50,019 nucleotides of DNA, taken from Candidatus Aminicenantota bacterium. Lineage in GTDB: Bacteria > Acidobacteriota > Aminicenantia > S016-38. Position 1 is the first letter of the stretch. Each line of letters opens with the position of its first letter. The position numbers and the translations under genes are program-made. The DNA is taken from NCBI GenBank assembly GCA_027068075.1, contig JAMOUJ010000004.1, positions 1 through 50,019 of the forward strand. Direction: 5' to 3'. Positions 17,140 through 23,741 of the stretch are shown one piece after another. The notes beneath the pieces are model-generated. The model saw only the letters and a program-made list of their open reading frames with translations, did no database searches and was not told where the DNA came from.

Positions 17140-18732
17140 TCAATTTTTATCAAATTCATTTGAACCCCTGATTATTTGTTTTTTTATTTCCTTTATGCGG
17201 GTGCGGTATTCTTCTTCGGCCTCCTGGATTTTGCGGAGGCGCTCCTGCTCGGCGGCGCGGAATTTTTCCGAGAGAGTTTTTCCCACCTCAGGGGAAAGTT
17301 TCGGCACGGGAAGTTCCCTCAGGCGCTTCGGGGTTAAACTCAGAAAAAGGGAGGAGATGTGTATGGCTTCCATAAGAGCGTGGCCTATCTCCGAGGTAAG
17401 GAAAAGACGAAGAAGAGAGGAGGGGTATTTTCTGGGTCTGAGCACTATTACATACTCGGAAGGTAGAATCTTTTCCCTGGTGGGGGGAATCTCTCTGACC
17501 GAAAAATTAAACCAGCCGAAGGTGTCTATTACCAAATCCCCGGGCTTCAGGGGACGGTATTTCCTCGCCATCTTTTCGTCAAGTTTTACTTTGGTGAGTT
17601 TTTCAGGGTTCACCCATCCAGTTTTTTTACTTATGGAGCCCCTCAAGACTCTGTGGGTGTAATCTTCAGCGTCGTCGCTCAGTTCCCTTAAATGTAAGGA
17701 GTATCCCTTCCTTACGCTTGCCACCTTCCCCAGGGGAATTTTAGGAGTCTTCTGGAAAAACCCCAGGACCTTTTCCATGTCATCCGCCAAAAGGATTTCG
17801 GGATTCCAGAGGGTTATTACCTCAAGTTCCCTGCGGGATACCAAGCGGCAATCTTTTTCTTGCATGACCTCCACTTTGTAATCTTCACCCTCTTTATTCG
17901 TGAGAACCAGGAACGCAAGGTCCAGGGGATAGCGCCCCCCTTCAAAGAAATACATCTTTTCCAAACGGTAAGGAATCCAGGCTTGCCTAACTTTTGTGGT
18001 TTCAGCCTTTACCAAAATCTCCCTGAACATCACTATTACAAAACGGACATTTGACGGGGCTTTTTCAATTCGGTTAAAAACATCTATGATGGAAAAGATT
18101 ACTCGGGATTTCCGCCAGAAAAAAGGCGCCATAATCACGAGGTCTCCGGGGGAAAATTTCTCGTTTTCCGCGACCTCCACCCCGGGGTACATTTTGGCCA
18201 GATAGCGCAGAAAAACCTTTATGCCTTTCGTGGCTTGAGGCCCGGGATGAAGCCAGATTTTTCTATCCTTAAGTTTTCCCAGAATTTCGGGCAGATAGGA
18301 GAGGAAAAGTTCTGCCTCAAAGACATGGATCCTTTCTGCCCCCTCAGAGAATTCAAAGGCTTTCCGGCAAACCCTTTCCTCCAGGAATTCGGTGTTCAGG
18401 AAAGGATGATTGAATAGGGTTTTGAGGAAGGAAACGGTATCCCCAATCTGCATGTATATAGAAAACATTTTCTGGAAGAGGTTTGGATCTTTGGGAAATC
18501 TTCTAAGGATAAACTCCCGATTTTCCTTTTCCGCCTTTTTCATGTAGGCGTAAAGGGCTTCCTTCGCTGAGGGTTCGTTCACCTTCTTTAAAAGTTCTGG
18601 ATCCTCCCTTTTTATTAGTTTCCAGGTGGCATCTACCCTTATTATTTCACCTAAAATTTCCTCGTCCTTCCTCGTAAGCGAGGGGACTTCATCCAGAAAT
18701 TTTCTAACTGTGTGCCAGAAAGAATCAATCAT
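17140..18732 (-). CDS. Degenerate HsdM-HsdS-like fusion protein, copy 3
   Basis: A 530-residue paralogue. The start is set at the ATG at 18732 because AAGGAGG lies 5 bases before it and this gives the same length as copy 2; an upstream in-frame extension lacks such support and overlaps a small frame. Motif positions read WLHPGPQATKG (motif I) and DLVIMAPFF (instead of NPPF). The specificity-like part begins IPLGKVASVRKGYSLHL, and the terminal coiled coil AEQERLRKIQEAEEEYRTRIKEI is nearly identical to copy 1. It ends with a short polar tail (RGSNEFDKN). First large gene of the operon. No HsdR or intact methylase is present in the window. Confidence 0.75.
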   Translation of the reverse strand: MIDSFWHTVRKFLDEVPSLTRKDEEILGEIIRVDATWKLIKREDPELLKKVNEPSAKEALYAYMKKAEKENREFILRRFPKDPNLFQKMFSIYMQIGDTVSFLKTLFNHPFLNTEFLEERVCRKAFEFSEGAERIHVFEAELFLSYLPEILGKLKDRKIWLHPGPQATKGIKVFLRYLAKMYPGVEVAENEKFSPGDLVIMAPFFWRKSRVIFSIIDVFNRIEKAPSNVRFVIVMFREILVKAETTKVRQAWIPYRLEKMYFFEGGRYPLDLAFLVLTNKEGEDYKVEVMQEKDCRLVSRRELEVITLWNPEILLADDMEKVLGFFQKTPKIPLGKVASVRKGYSLHLRELSDDAEDYTHRVLRGSISKKTGWVNPEKLTKVKLDEKMARKYRPLKPGDLVIDTFGWFNFSVREIPPTREKILPSEYVIVLRPRKYPSSLLRLFLTSEIGHALMEAIHISSLFLSLTPKRLRELPVPKLSPEVGKTLSEKFRAAEQERLRKIQEAEEEYRTRIKEIKKQIIRGSNEFDKN

Positions 18733-18847
18733 TTGATCCTCCTTGGTCCTTCCGTTTTTTCTCAACACCCATTTCCCCTGCCTCCGCCCGGCGGATGGTA
18801 GGCCCGTAAACATCCCCAAGTTCCATGGTCACCTTCAAATCCTTCAT
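18725..18847 (-). CDS. Candidate 40-residue protein coupled to copy 3
   Basis: A short frame, ATG at 18847, with GGAGG 7 bases upstream. It runs to a TGA at 18725-18727, just inside the next gene, whose ribosome site it contains. The product starts MKDLKVTMELGDVYGPTI and ends in a Lys/Arg-rich tail; it has no recognised domain. It could be a real small protein or a leader peptide coupling translation of the operon. The good ribosome site and overlap argue for translation; there is no homology support. Confidence 0.4.
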   Translation of the reverse strand: MKDLKVTMELGDVYGPTIRRAEAGEMGVEKKRKDQGGSND

Positions 18848-18867
18848 TTCCTATCCTCCATCATCTG

Positions 18868-18953
18868 TTACTAAGTATATTATACATAACTTGTCAAGCG
18901 TAAAAGAAGATTAATATTATTATGATAGTATCAAAATACTTTTTAGTAAGTAT
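18868..18953 (-). promoter_or_regulatory. Control region of the three-paralogue operon
   Basis: An AT-rich stretch with two direct copies of TTA(C/G)TAAGTAT (18868-18878 and 18943-18953, 75 bp apart). An inverted repeat AGTAT-CAAA-ATACT lies at 18927-18940. On the minus strand there is a TATAAT at 18884-18879 and a TTGACA at 18897-18892. The TTGACA is only 7 bases from TATAAT, so they cannot be one promoter: either TATAAT works with a poor -35, or TTGACA pairs with TTAGTA 17 bases on. Repeated boxes flanking the promoter suggest a regulator. Confidence 0.4.
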
Positions 18954-19063
18954 CCAATATATAATCACGGATGAGAGGTTGGGCTGAAAGGATGCGGCTT
19001 CTGGAGAGCAGGAAAAGCCGTCATCACGGAAGGGGAGGTTCTGCGTTGGTGGGCCGGGCTTTC

Positions 19064-19468
19064 TTAAAAGTTTTCCTTAAGCCAGAGGAAAATCTCGTCC
19101 CGGACTTCCCGGAATTTTTGAAGGATCTCCTCCGGGGTTCCCCGGGCCCTGGAGGGGTCTTCAAAGCCCCGGTGAAGGACCCTCTTCCCCGGAAAGAAAG
19201 GGCAGGTCTCCCGGGCGTGGTCGCAGACGGTCACCACTATGTCAAAGGTTTTACCCCGGAATTCCTCTACGCTCTTTGACCGATGCCGGGAAATGTCAAT
19301 GCCTATCTCTTTCATGACCGCCACGGCGTAAGGGTTAACTTCACCGGGCAGGGTTCCTGCGCTGGCCACCTCGTATTTGTCCCCGTATAGGTGGCGGAGA
19401 AGGCCCTCGGCCATCTGGGAACGGGCCGAGTTGTGGGTGCAGACGAAGAGGACGGATTTCTTCGCCAT
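19064..19468 (-). CDS. arsC: Arsenate reductase, thioredoxin-coupled (LMW phosphatase fold)
   Basis: A 134-residue cytoplasmic enzyme reducing arsenate to arsenite. The phosphate loop is C10-THNSA-R16 (VCTHNSARSQ), and the redox relay cysteines are Cys82 and Cys89 (TVCDHARETCPFF), giving the three-cysteine set of the Staphylococcus/Bacillus-type ArsC. The general acid region is FEDPSRARG (Asp104). Length is normal. It is the last gene of an operon with an OsmC protein and an Rrf2 regulator. No arsenite pump or ArsR is nearby, so it may serve general redox or phosphatase needs, but the cysteine pattern favours arsenate reduction. Confidence 0.9.
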   Translation of the reverse strand: MAKKSVLFVCTHNSARSQMAEGLLRHLYGDKYEVASAGTLPGEVNPYAVAVMKEIGIDISRHRSKSVEEFRGKTFDIVVTVCDHARETCPFFPGKRVLHRGFEDPSRARGTPEEILQKFREVRDEIFLWLKENF

Positions 19469-19474
19469 TCCCCC

Positions 19475-19909
19475 TCAGTTTTCCTCTATGATTACGGAAT
19501 AGGTAAGTTCGGCGGTTTTGCGGAGCATTTCGGATACGGAGCAGTACCTTTCCTGGGAAAGGCGGACCGCCTTTTCTATTTTTTCCCGGGAGAGGTCTTT
19601 CCCCCGAAACCTGTATTCCAGGTGAACCCGGGTGTAAACCCTGGGGTGCTCCTCTGCCCTCTCGGCGGAGACCTCTATGGAGATTTGATCCACTTCCTGC
19701 TTCATTTTTTTCAAGATGGCAACCACATCCATGCCGGTGCATCCACCCAGGGCCACCAGGACCAGTTCCATGGGCCTGGGTCCGGCATCCTCCCCACCGT
19801 GCGCCGGGGAAGAGTCCATTACCACTCTGTGACCCGAGGGAGGTATTGCTTCAAACTTCATCCCTCCCTTCCACTCAAAACTCACCTTCATGGGGGATTT
19901 CTTCTTCAT
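19475..19909 (-). CDS. OsmC/Ohr family redox protein
   Basis: A 144-residue OsmC-fold protein of the type that reduces organic hydroperoxides or related compounds with two cysteines. The expected pair is visible: Cys57 in LVALGGCTGMDV and Cys123 in QERYCSVSEML. The start is the ATG at 19909, which overlaps the upstream regulator stop as ATGA and follows AAGGAGGAG. Lacking an exact Ohr signature, it fits the broader OsmC/YhfA-like group. Co-transcription with an Rrf2 Fe-S regulator suggests expression responds to redox or Fe-S status. Confidence 0.88.
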   Translation of the reverse strand: MKKKSPMKVSFEWKGGMKFEAIPPSGHRVVMDSSPAHGGEDAGPRPMELVLVALGGCTGMDVVAILKKMKQEVDQISIEVSAERAEEHPRVYTRVHLEYRFRGKDLSREKIEKAVRLSQERYCSVSEMLRKTAELTYSVIIEEN

Positions 19910-20304
19910 ATCTCCTCCTTGATAACATCTTCTAAACTGATGCTGGCCAGAAATTCCTCTATGCATTTCCTGAGTTTCAGCCAGAGTTTTCGGGTTTTAC
20001 AGGTTTGGGAAAAGGGGCAGACGGACGGATCCCTTAAACAGGGGACCAGGTTCAGGTTTTCCTGGATTTTTGCCAGATCAAGCATGGTGATGGACGAGGG
20101 CGATTGGACCAGACGGTAGCCTCCCCTGGCTCCCCGTAGGCTTTCTATTAGTCCGTGCTTTTCCAGGTCCAGGGCTATGGGCCGCAGGTAGAGAGGTGAG
20201 ACTCCCAGTTCCCTTCCCAGTTCCGTGGTACTGGCCACCCGACCCCGCTCTGCCAGGGCCACCAGCAGCCTTGAAGAGTATCTAAGCCTGGTGGAAATCT
20301 TCAT
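19906..20304 (-). CDS. Rrf2 family Fe-S transcriptional regulator
   Basis: A 132-residue winged-helix regulator starting MKISTRLRYSSRLLVALAE, the canonical Rrf2 opening. The recognition helix region is TTELGRELGVSPLYLRPI and the wing is RGARGGYRLV. Three cysteines, Cys89-x6-Cys96-x5-Cys102 (VPCLRDPSVCPFSQTC), are placed like the cluster ligands of IscR and NsrR. It is the first gene of the operon with osmC and arsC and probably regulates its own promoter. The promoter is placed so that transcription starts at or within a base of the ATG, and there is no Shine-Dalgarno. Confidence 0.9.
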   Translation of the reverse strand: MKISTRLRYSSRLLVALAERGRVASTTELGRELGVSPLYLRPIALDLEKHGLIESLRGARGGYRLVQSPSSITMLDLAKIQENLNLVPCLRDPSVCPFSQTCKTRKLWLKLRKCIEEFLASISLEDVIKEEI

Positions 20305-20310
20305 GCTTTA

Positions 20311-20339
20311 ATTATGATTGGCCAGATAACCATTGTCAA
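20311..20339 (-). promoter_or_regulatory. Promoter of the Rrf2-osmC-arsC operon
   Basis: On the minus strand: TTGACA (20339-20334), a 17-base spacer, and CATAAT (20316-20311), followed by 6 bases and the ATG at 20304. The mRNA would be leaderless. The spacer ATGG...CCAAT may hold the binding site of the Rrf2 protein (inference). Confidence 0.75.
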
Positions 20340-20371
20340 GGTTCTGTTTTCCGATTGACTAAAGGGGATGT

Positions 20372-20767
20372 TCAATCCTGGTGGTGACAGTCCTTATCCC
20401 CTTCGCCGCATCCCTCTCCGGGGGACTCAAGGGGCTCTACTTTCCCGCTCAGGATTGCCGGGAGGATATCCCTCACCCTTCCCTCCAGCCCCACATACGG
20501 CTTTATTCCCAATTGGAGAAACCACTCCTGGGCTTTAGGGCCCATTCCTCCGGATACTACGATCGCGGCCCCCTGCTCCGCTATGAAACGGGGAATCTCT
20601 CCTGGACCGTGGCCTTCGGCCGCCGGATTGGGGACCACCAGGTAATCCTTCACTTTGCCGTCCTCCTCCACATCCACAAAGGTATAGTAAGGGCAACGCC
20701 CAAAGTGCCGGGCTACCTCACCATCCAGGCCCGCGGGGGTTTCGGTGGCAAAGGCAATTCTTATCAT
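20372..20767 (-). CDS. NifX/NafY-like dinitrogenase iron-molybdenum cofactor family protein
   Basis: A 131-residue single-domain protein of the Nitro_FeMo-Co family, an RNase H-like fold that carries Fe-S or Fe-Mo clusters in nitrogenase maturation but also occurs widely in non-fixing anaerobes. Visible features are MIRIAFATETPAGLDGEVARHFGRCPYY and IVVSGGMGPKAQEWFLQLGIKPY. The C-terminus adds a Cys/His metal-binding-like tail (EGCGEGDKDCHHQD). There are no nif genes around, so a cluster-carrier or chaperone role is more likely. No Shine-Dalgarno precedes the ATG. A -10 like TAAAAT lies 6 bases upstream, suggesting a leaderless message. Confidence 0.85.
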   Translation of the reverse strand: MIRIAFATETPAGLDGEVARHFGRCPYYTFVDVEEDGKVKDYLVVPNPAAEGHGPGEIPRFIAEQGAAIVVSGGMGPKAQEWFLQLGIKPYVGLEGRVRDILPAILSGKVEPLESPGEGCGEGDKDCHHQD

Positions 20768-20773
20768 GATTTT

Positions 20774-20779
20774 ATTTTA
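20774..20779 (-). promoter_or_regulatory. Possible -10 box of the NifX-like gene
   Basis: TAAAAT on the minus strand ends 6 bases before the ATG. No good -35 box is found at 17-18 bases, so this is weaker than the neighbouring cases. Confidence 0.3.
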
Positions 20780-20832
20780 CCACGACCTTGAATCCGCACT
20801 GGTTTTGAGGTAAATTTTCCATGGAGGTTAAT

Positions 20833-22404
20833 ATGAGACTAAAAGGAATCCTGGCTTTATTCTTAACCTTGTTTATCTCGGTTCCACTGTTTTCGGACTT
20901 CGTGGTTATCGGAGATGTCAGGTTGATCCTGGAAGACCCCTACAGGAGGCAACCCAACCCCGATTTCCTGCGCAACATCAAGGCCATTAACCTGCTGAAG
21001 CCCGAGGCGGTGTTCATCGTGGGGGACCTCATCCACGGTTACGACCCCAGGCTGGAGGTCCTGGAGGAAGAATGGAAGCACTTTCTCCAGGCGGTTTCCC
21101 TGTTCAAAATGCCTTATTATCTGGTGGCGGGCAACCACGAAATTTTCGGAAGTCCCCTGGGAAAGCAACTTTACGAAAAATACGCAGGACCCACCTACTG
21201 GTCCAGGCTGGTCAACGGAAAACTGTTTATTGCCCTGAGCACCGAGGAATTCGGATACGAGGAAACCCTTTCCCCACCGGAGATTGAATTCCTGGAAAAA
21301 ACCCTGAAAAGGTTCAGAAAGATCAAGAAAAAATACATCCTGATGCACAGGCCCCTATGGTGGCCCTACGAAGACCACGCCCTTTGGATGGGCAAAATCC
21401 ACCCCCTTCTGCTGAAATACGGAGTAAAGGCCGTCTTCGCCGGCCATTATCACGAATACGAATACCGGGAAATGGACGGTATAAAGTACATCGTCACCGG
21501 GGGAGGAGGCGCCGAATCCAACCGGGAGGAGTTCAACGGTTCCTTCCCCCATTTTCTTTACATAAGGGAGGGGAAAGACTCCGACCAATACCTGGTGATA
21601 GGTTCCCGGGGAGTTTATCCCGCCGACTTCGTCACCCCGGAGAAAAAGGAGAGACTGGAAAGGTCCCTCCAGGAGGCCTCCCCCGTTGTGGAGCCCGGAA
21701 AGGACAGGCAGGGCTGCGTGCTGGTTAAAAACACCTTTGGAAAGGCCCTGAACTTCACCTTCAAATCCGCCGTGGAGGGAAATTACTTCACCGCTTCCCC
21801 CGAGAGGGTGAGGTTCGTTCTTCTGCCCGGGGAAAGTTTGAGAATACCCCTTCTTTTAAGGTTCAGGGCCAGGGAATTGAGGGAAGTGTTCCCCTTCCCC
21901 AGATGGGAAATTACCGCCAGGGACGAAGAGGGCTGGGTCTTTCTCCGGAGGCAGGTGGAATACAAAATGGGAGGTCTGGAGTTCGTGGATCAGTTGAGGC
22001 TGGGCAAACCGGTGAAGTACCACGGAAGAATCCCAGAGATATACCAAAGGGAACTCACCGAAGAGTTTTTAAAGGGGGTTTCCGAAGAACTGGATAGAGA
22101 GGGAAAGGTGGTCCGTTCAGGGTTCAACCACCTGTTTGACCTGGAAAAGGAGGTCTTCCCCAACATGAAGGTTTACGCCTTTGCCAGGGCGGTTCTTGAG
22201 GAAAAAGGTCCTGTGGAGAAAACCCTGGCGCTGGAGACCACCGAAAGGGTGCGGGTGTTTCTGAACGGGAAAGAGGTTTACAGGGTAAAGAGAAGGGGCA
22301 GGGTTCACTTCGTTACCCTGCCCCTTAAAGAAGGGAAAAACGAACTTATTTTCCTTCTTACGAATCCTGGAGGGGGTTGGACCCTCAGGCTCGCCCTGGA
22401 ATAA
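20833..22404 (+). CDS. Secreted calcineurin-like metallophosphoesterase
   Basis: A 523-residue exported protein. A signal peptide (about 1-21) is followed by a metallophosphoesterase domain (about 23-250) with GD65 in FIVGDLIHG, G-N-H at 100-102 (AGNHEIFG), His172 (MHRPLWW) and GHYH at 204-207. The first motif, normally DxH, reads D28-V-R, so one metal ligand is changed. The remaining 270 residues are a beta-rich region ending in a jelly-roll-like segment (VRVFLNGKEVYRV). The start is set at 20833 because GGAGG lies 5 bases before that ATG. Likely acts on phosphoesters outside the cytoplasm; substrate unknown. Confidence 0.85.
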   Translation: MRLKGILALFLTLFISVPLFSDFVVIGDVRLILEDPYRRQPNPDFLRNIKAINLLKPEAVFIVGDLIHGYDPRLEVLEEEWKHFLQAVSLFKMPYYLVAGNHEIFGSPLGKQLYEKYAGPTYWSRLVNGKLFIALSTEEFGYEETLSPPEIEFLEKTLKRFRKIKKKYILMHRPLWWPYEDHALWMGKIHPLLLKYGVKAVFAGHYHEYEYREMDGIKYIVTGGGGAESNREEFNGSFPHFLYIREGKDSDQYLVIGSRGVYPADFVTPEKKERLERSLQEASPVVEPGKDRQGCVLVKNTFGKALNFTFKSAVEGNYFTASPERVRFVLLPGESLRIPLLLRFRARELREVFPFPRWEITARDEEGWVFLRRQVEYKMGGLEFVDQLRLGKPVKYHGRIPEIYQRELTEEFLKGVSEELDREGKVVRSGFNHLFDLEKEVFPNMKVYAFARAVLEEKGPVEKTLALETTERVRVFLNGKEVYRVKRRGRVHFVTLPLKEGKNELIFLLTNPGGGWTLRLALE

Positions 22405-22420
22405 GTCCCATTTTCCCGTC

Positions 22421-23653
22421 TCAGAATTTAACGAAGAAGCCCAAACTCAGGTTGATCCCTGAGAAGTTGAACTCCGCCGGGCGAATGTTTCGCAAGGTGC
22501 GAGAAGGTGCAGGAGGCGTCTGGAAGGGCGTCAGCATGGGAAGCCACCTTCCATTACTCAATATTTCGTAGTAATAAACCTTCCCAGTGGTGTAAGTGCC
22601 ACCTCCGCCACCGGAGGAATACTTCCCTTCAATGTCCGTAAACTTTATGTAGTCGTACTTTCCGGCGACGAATATTCCCATGTTCTCCTGAATGGGGAAG
22701 TTAACCCTCAGTCCACCGAAAAACCCGGGAGTTGATTTTTTCATGTCCGTAAGCGACACGGAAAACGGCCTGCTGAAATTGGTAGTGTAAAGGTAATCGG
22801 CGGAGAACTTTCCAATGTAATATCCTGCCCCGGCGAAGACCTCAAAGTTCACCGTCTCCGAAGGCATGTAGAAGTGAAGGGCCAGGAAGGGGGCTGTGAT
22901 GCTGGACTTCAGGGCTTGATTAACTTCCATGTAAGTGCCAGCAACTTCAAGCCTCCTCTTCTCATCCTTTGAACCGGAAAGGAGGGTAAAACCCACCCCG
23001 ATGGCAAAATTGTCCTTCAAGAAGTATTTGAGTTCCGCATCGCCACCCAGCATGTGCTTGAGGTTGGTTAAGGGCTCGTCCATCTGGGGCGTGTAACCGT
23101 AAGATACCCAGATCTGCTCGTAGTATTCAAAGATGGTGTTAAAGGTCCTCCCCCAGGCCCAGAAGTCCTCTGGATTCACCAGGGCGTAGGTGAAATTGAA
23201 ACTGAAGTCAAACTTCGCTTCTCTGGCCTGGGTCAGCACATCAGACCCCCCGGCGGTGGAGGGAAGTTTGGGCCGGGAAGTGGTCTGGGGAGCGGGAGGG
23301 GTCTCAGGTTTCTGCGGTTTAGGAGGAGTTTGAGGAGTTTCAGGAGTTACCTCCTTTATCACCTTTTCCACTTCAATCCTCACCAGTTTGCCCCAGACAT
23401 ACCCCACAACACCTGAGGGTGTCTTGACCTTAAACCATGTGCCCAGGTCGTCAAGAACCTCCATCTTTTCTCCGGCCCTCACCACCGTGAGAATGCTGCT
23501 CTGGGTGGTGGGGTTGGACCGGATGTTGGCGTCGGATACTGCTATGGCGTATTTCCTGACCTGGACATTGCTCTGCGCCCATCCAGGCGTCAGAAGAAAC
23601 ACGAGCCCCAACAGCACCGCAAGGAAAAGAAAACTTCGCTTTTCGGTTGACAT
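22421..23653 (-). CDS. Outer-membrane beta-barrel protein with N-terminal SH3 domain
   Basis: A 410-residue envelope protein. It has a signal peptide (to about residue 26, LTPGWAQ) and a bacterial SH3 domain (about 30-95, SDANIRSNPTTQSSILTVV...GVVGYVWG), which commonly binds peptidoglycan. A Pro/Thr-rich linker follows (about 100-135). Then comes a region of alternating beta strands with aromatic ends, finishing in GINLSLGFFVKF, the terminal Phe signal for outer-membrane insertion. It may tether the outer membrane to the cell wall. It converges with the metallophosphoesterase gene, 16 bases apart. A clean AAGGAGG precedes the ATG. Confidence 0.8.
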   Translation of the reverse strand: MSTEKRSFLFLAVLLGLVFLLTPGWAQSNVQVRKYAIAVSDANIRSNPTTQSSILTVVRAGEKMEVLDDLGTWFKVKTPSGVVGYVWGKLVRIEVEKVIKEVTPETPQTPPKPQKPETPPAPQTTSRPKLPSTAGGSDVLTQAREAKFDFSFNFTYALVNPEDFWAWGRTFNTIFEYYEQIWVSYGYTPQMDEPLTNLKHMLGGDAELKYFLKDNFAIGVGFTLLSGSKDEKRRLEVAGTYMEVNQALKSSITAPFLALHFYMPSETVNFEVFAGAGYYIGKFSADYLYTTNFSRPFSVSLTDMKKSTPGFFGGLRVNFPIQENMGIFVAGKYDYIKFTDIEGKYSSGGGGGTYTTGKVYYYEILSNGRWLPMLTPFQTPPAPSRTLRNIRPAEFNFSGINLSLGFFVKF

Positions 23654-23727
23654 AGAAACCTCCTTGTTTTTGTTCGGGAAAAAGAAAAAGAAGCCGCGGG
23701 CGCAATCTTTATCTCAATCCCGGACCA

Positions 23728-23736
23728 TGATATACT
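23728..23736 (+). promoter_or_regulatory. Extended -10 promoter of the AftA-like gene
   Basis: TGATATACT (TGn followed by TATACT at 23731-23736) lies 5 bases before the GTG start at 23742. There is no Shine-Dalgarno, so the message is probably leaderless. Confidence 0.5.
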
Positions 23737-23741
23737 AATTC

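Noticed and set aside
18879-18897. TTGACA and TATAAT as one strong promoter for the paralogue operon
   Set aside because: The two boxes are only 7 bases apart, too close for sigma70; they must belong to different or weaker arrangements.
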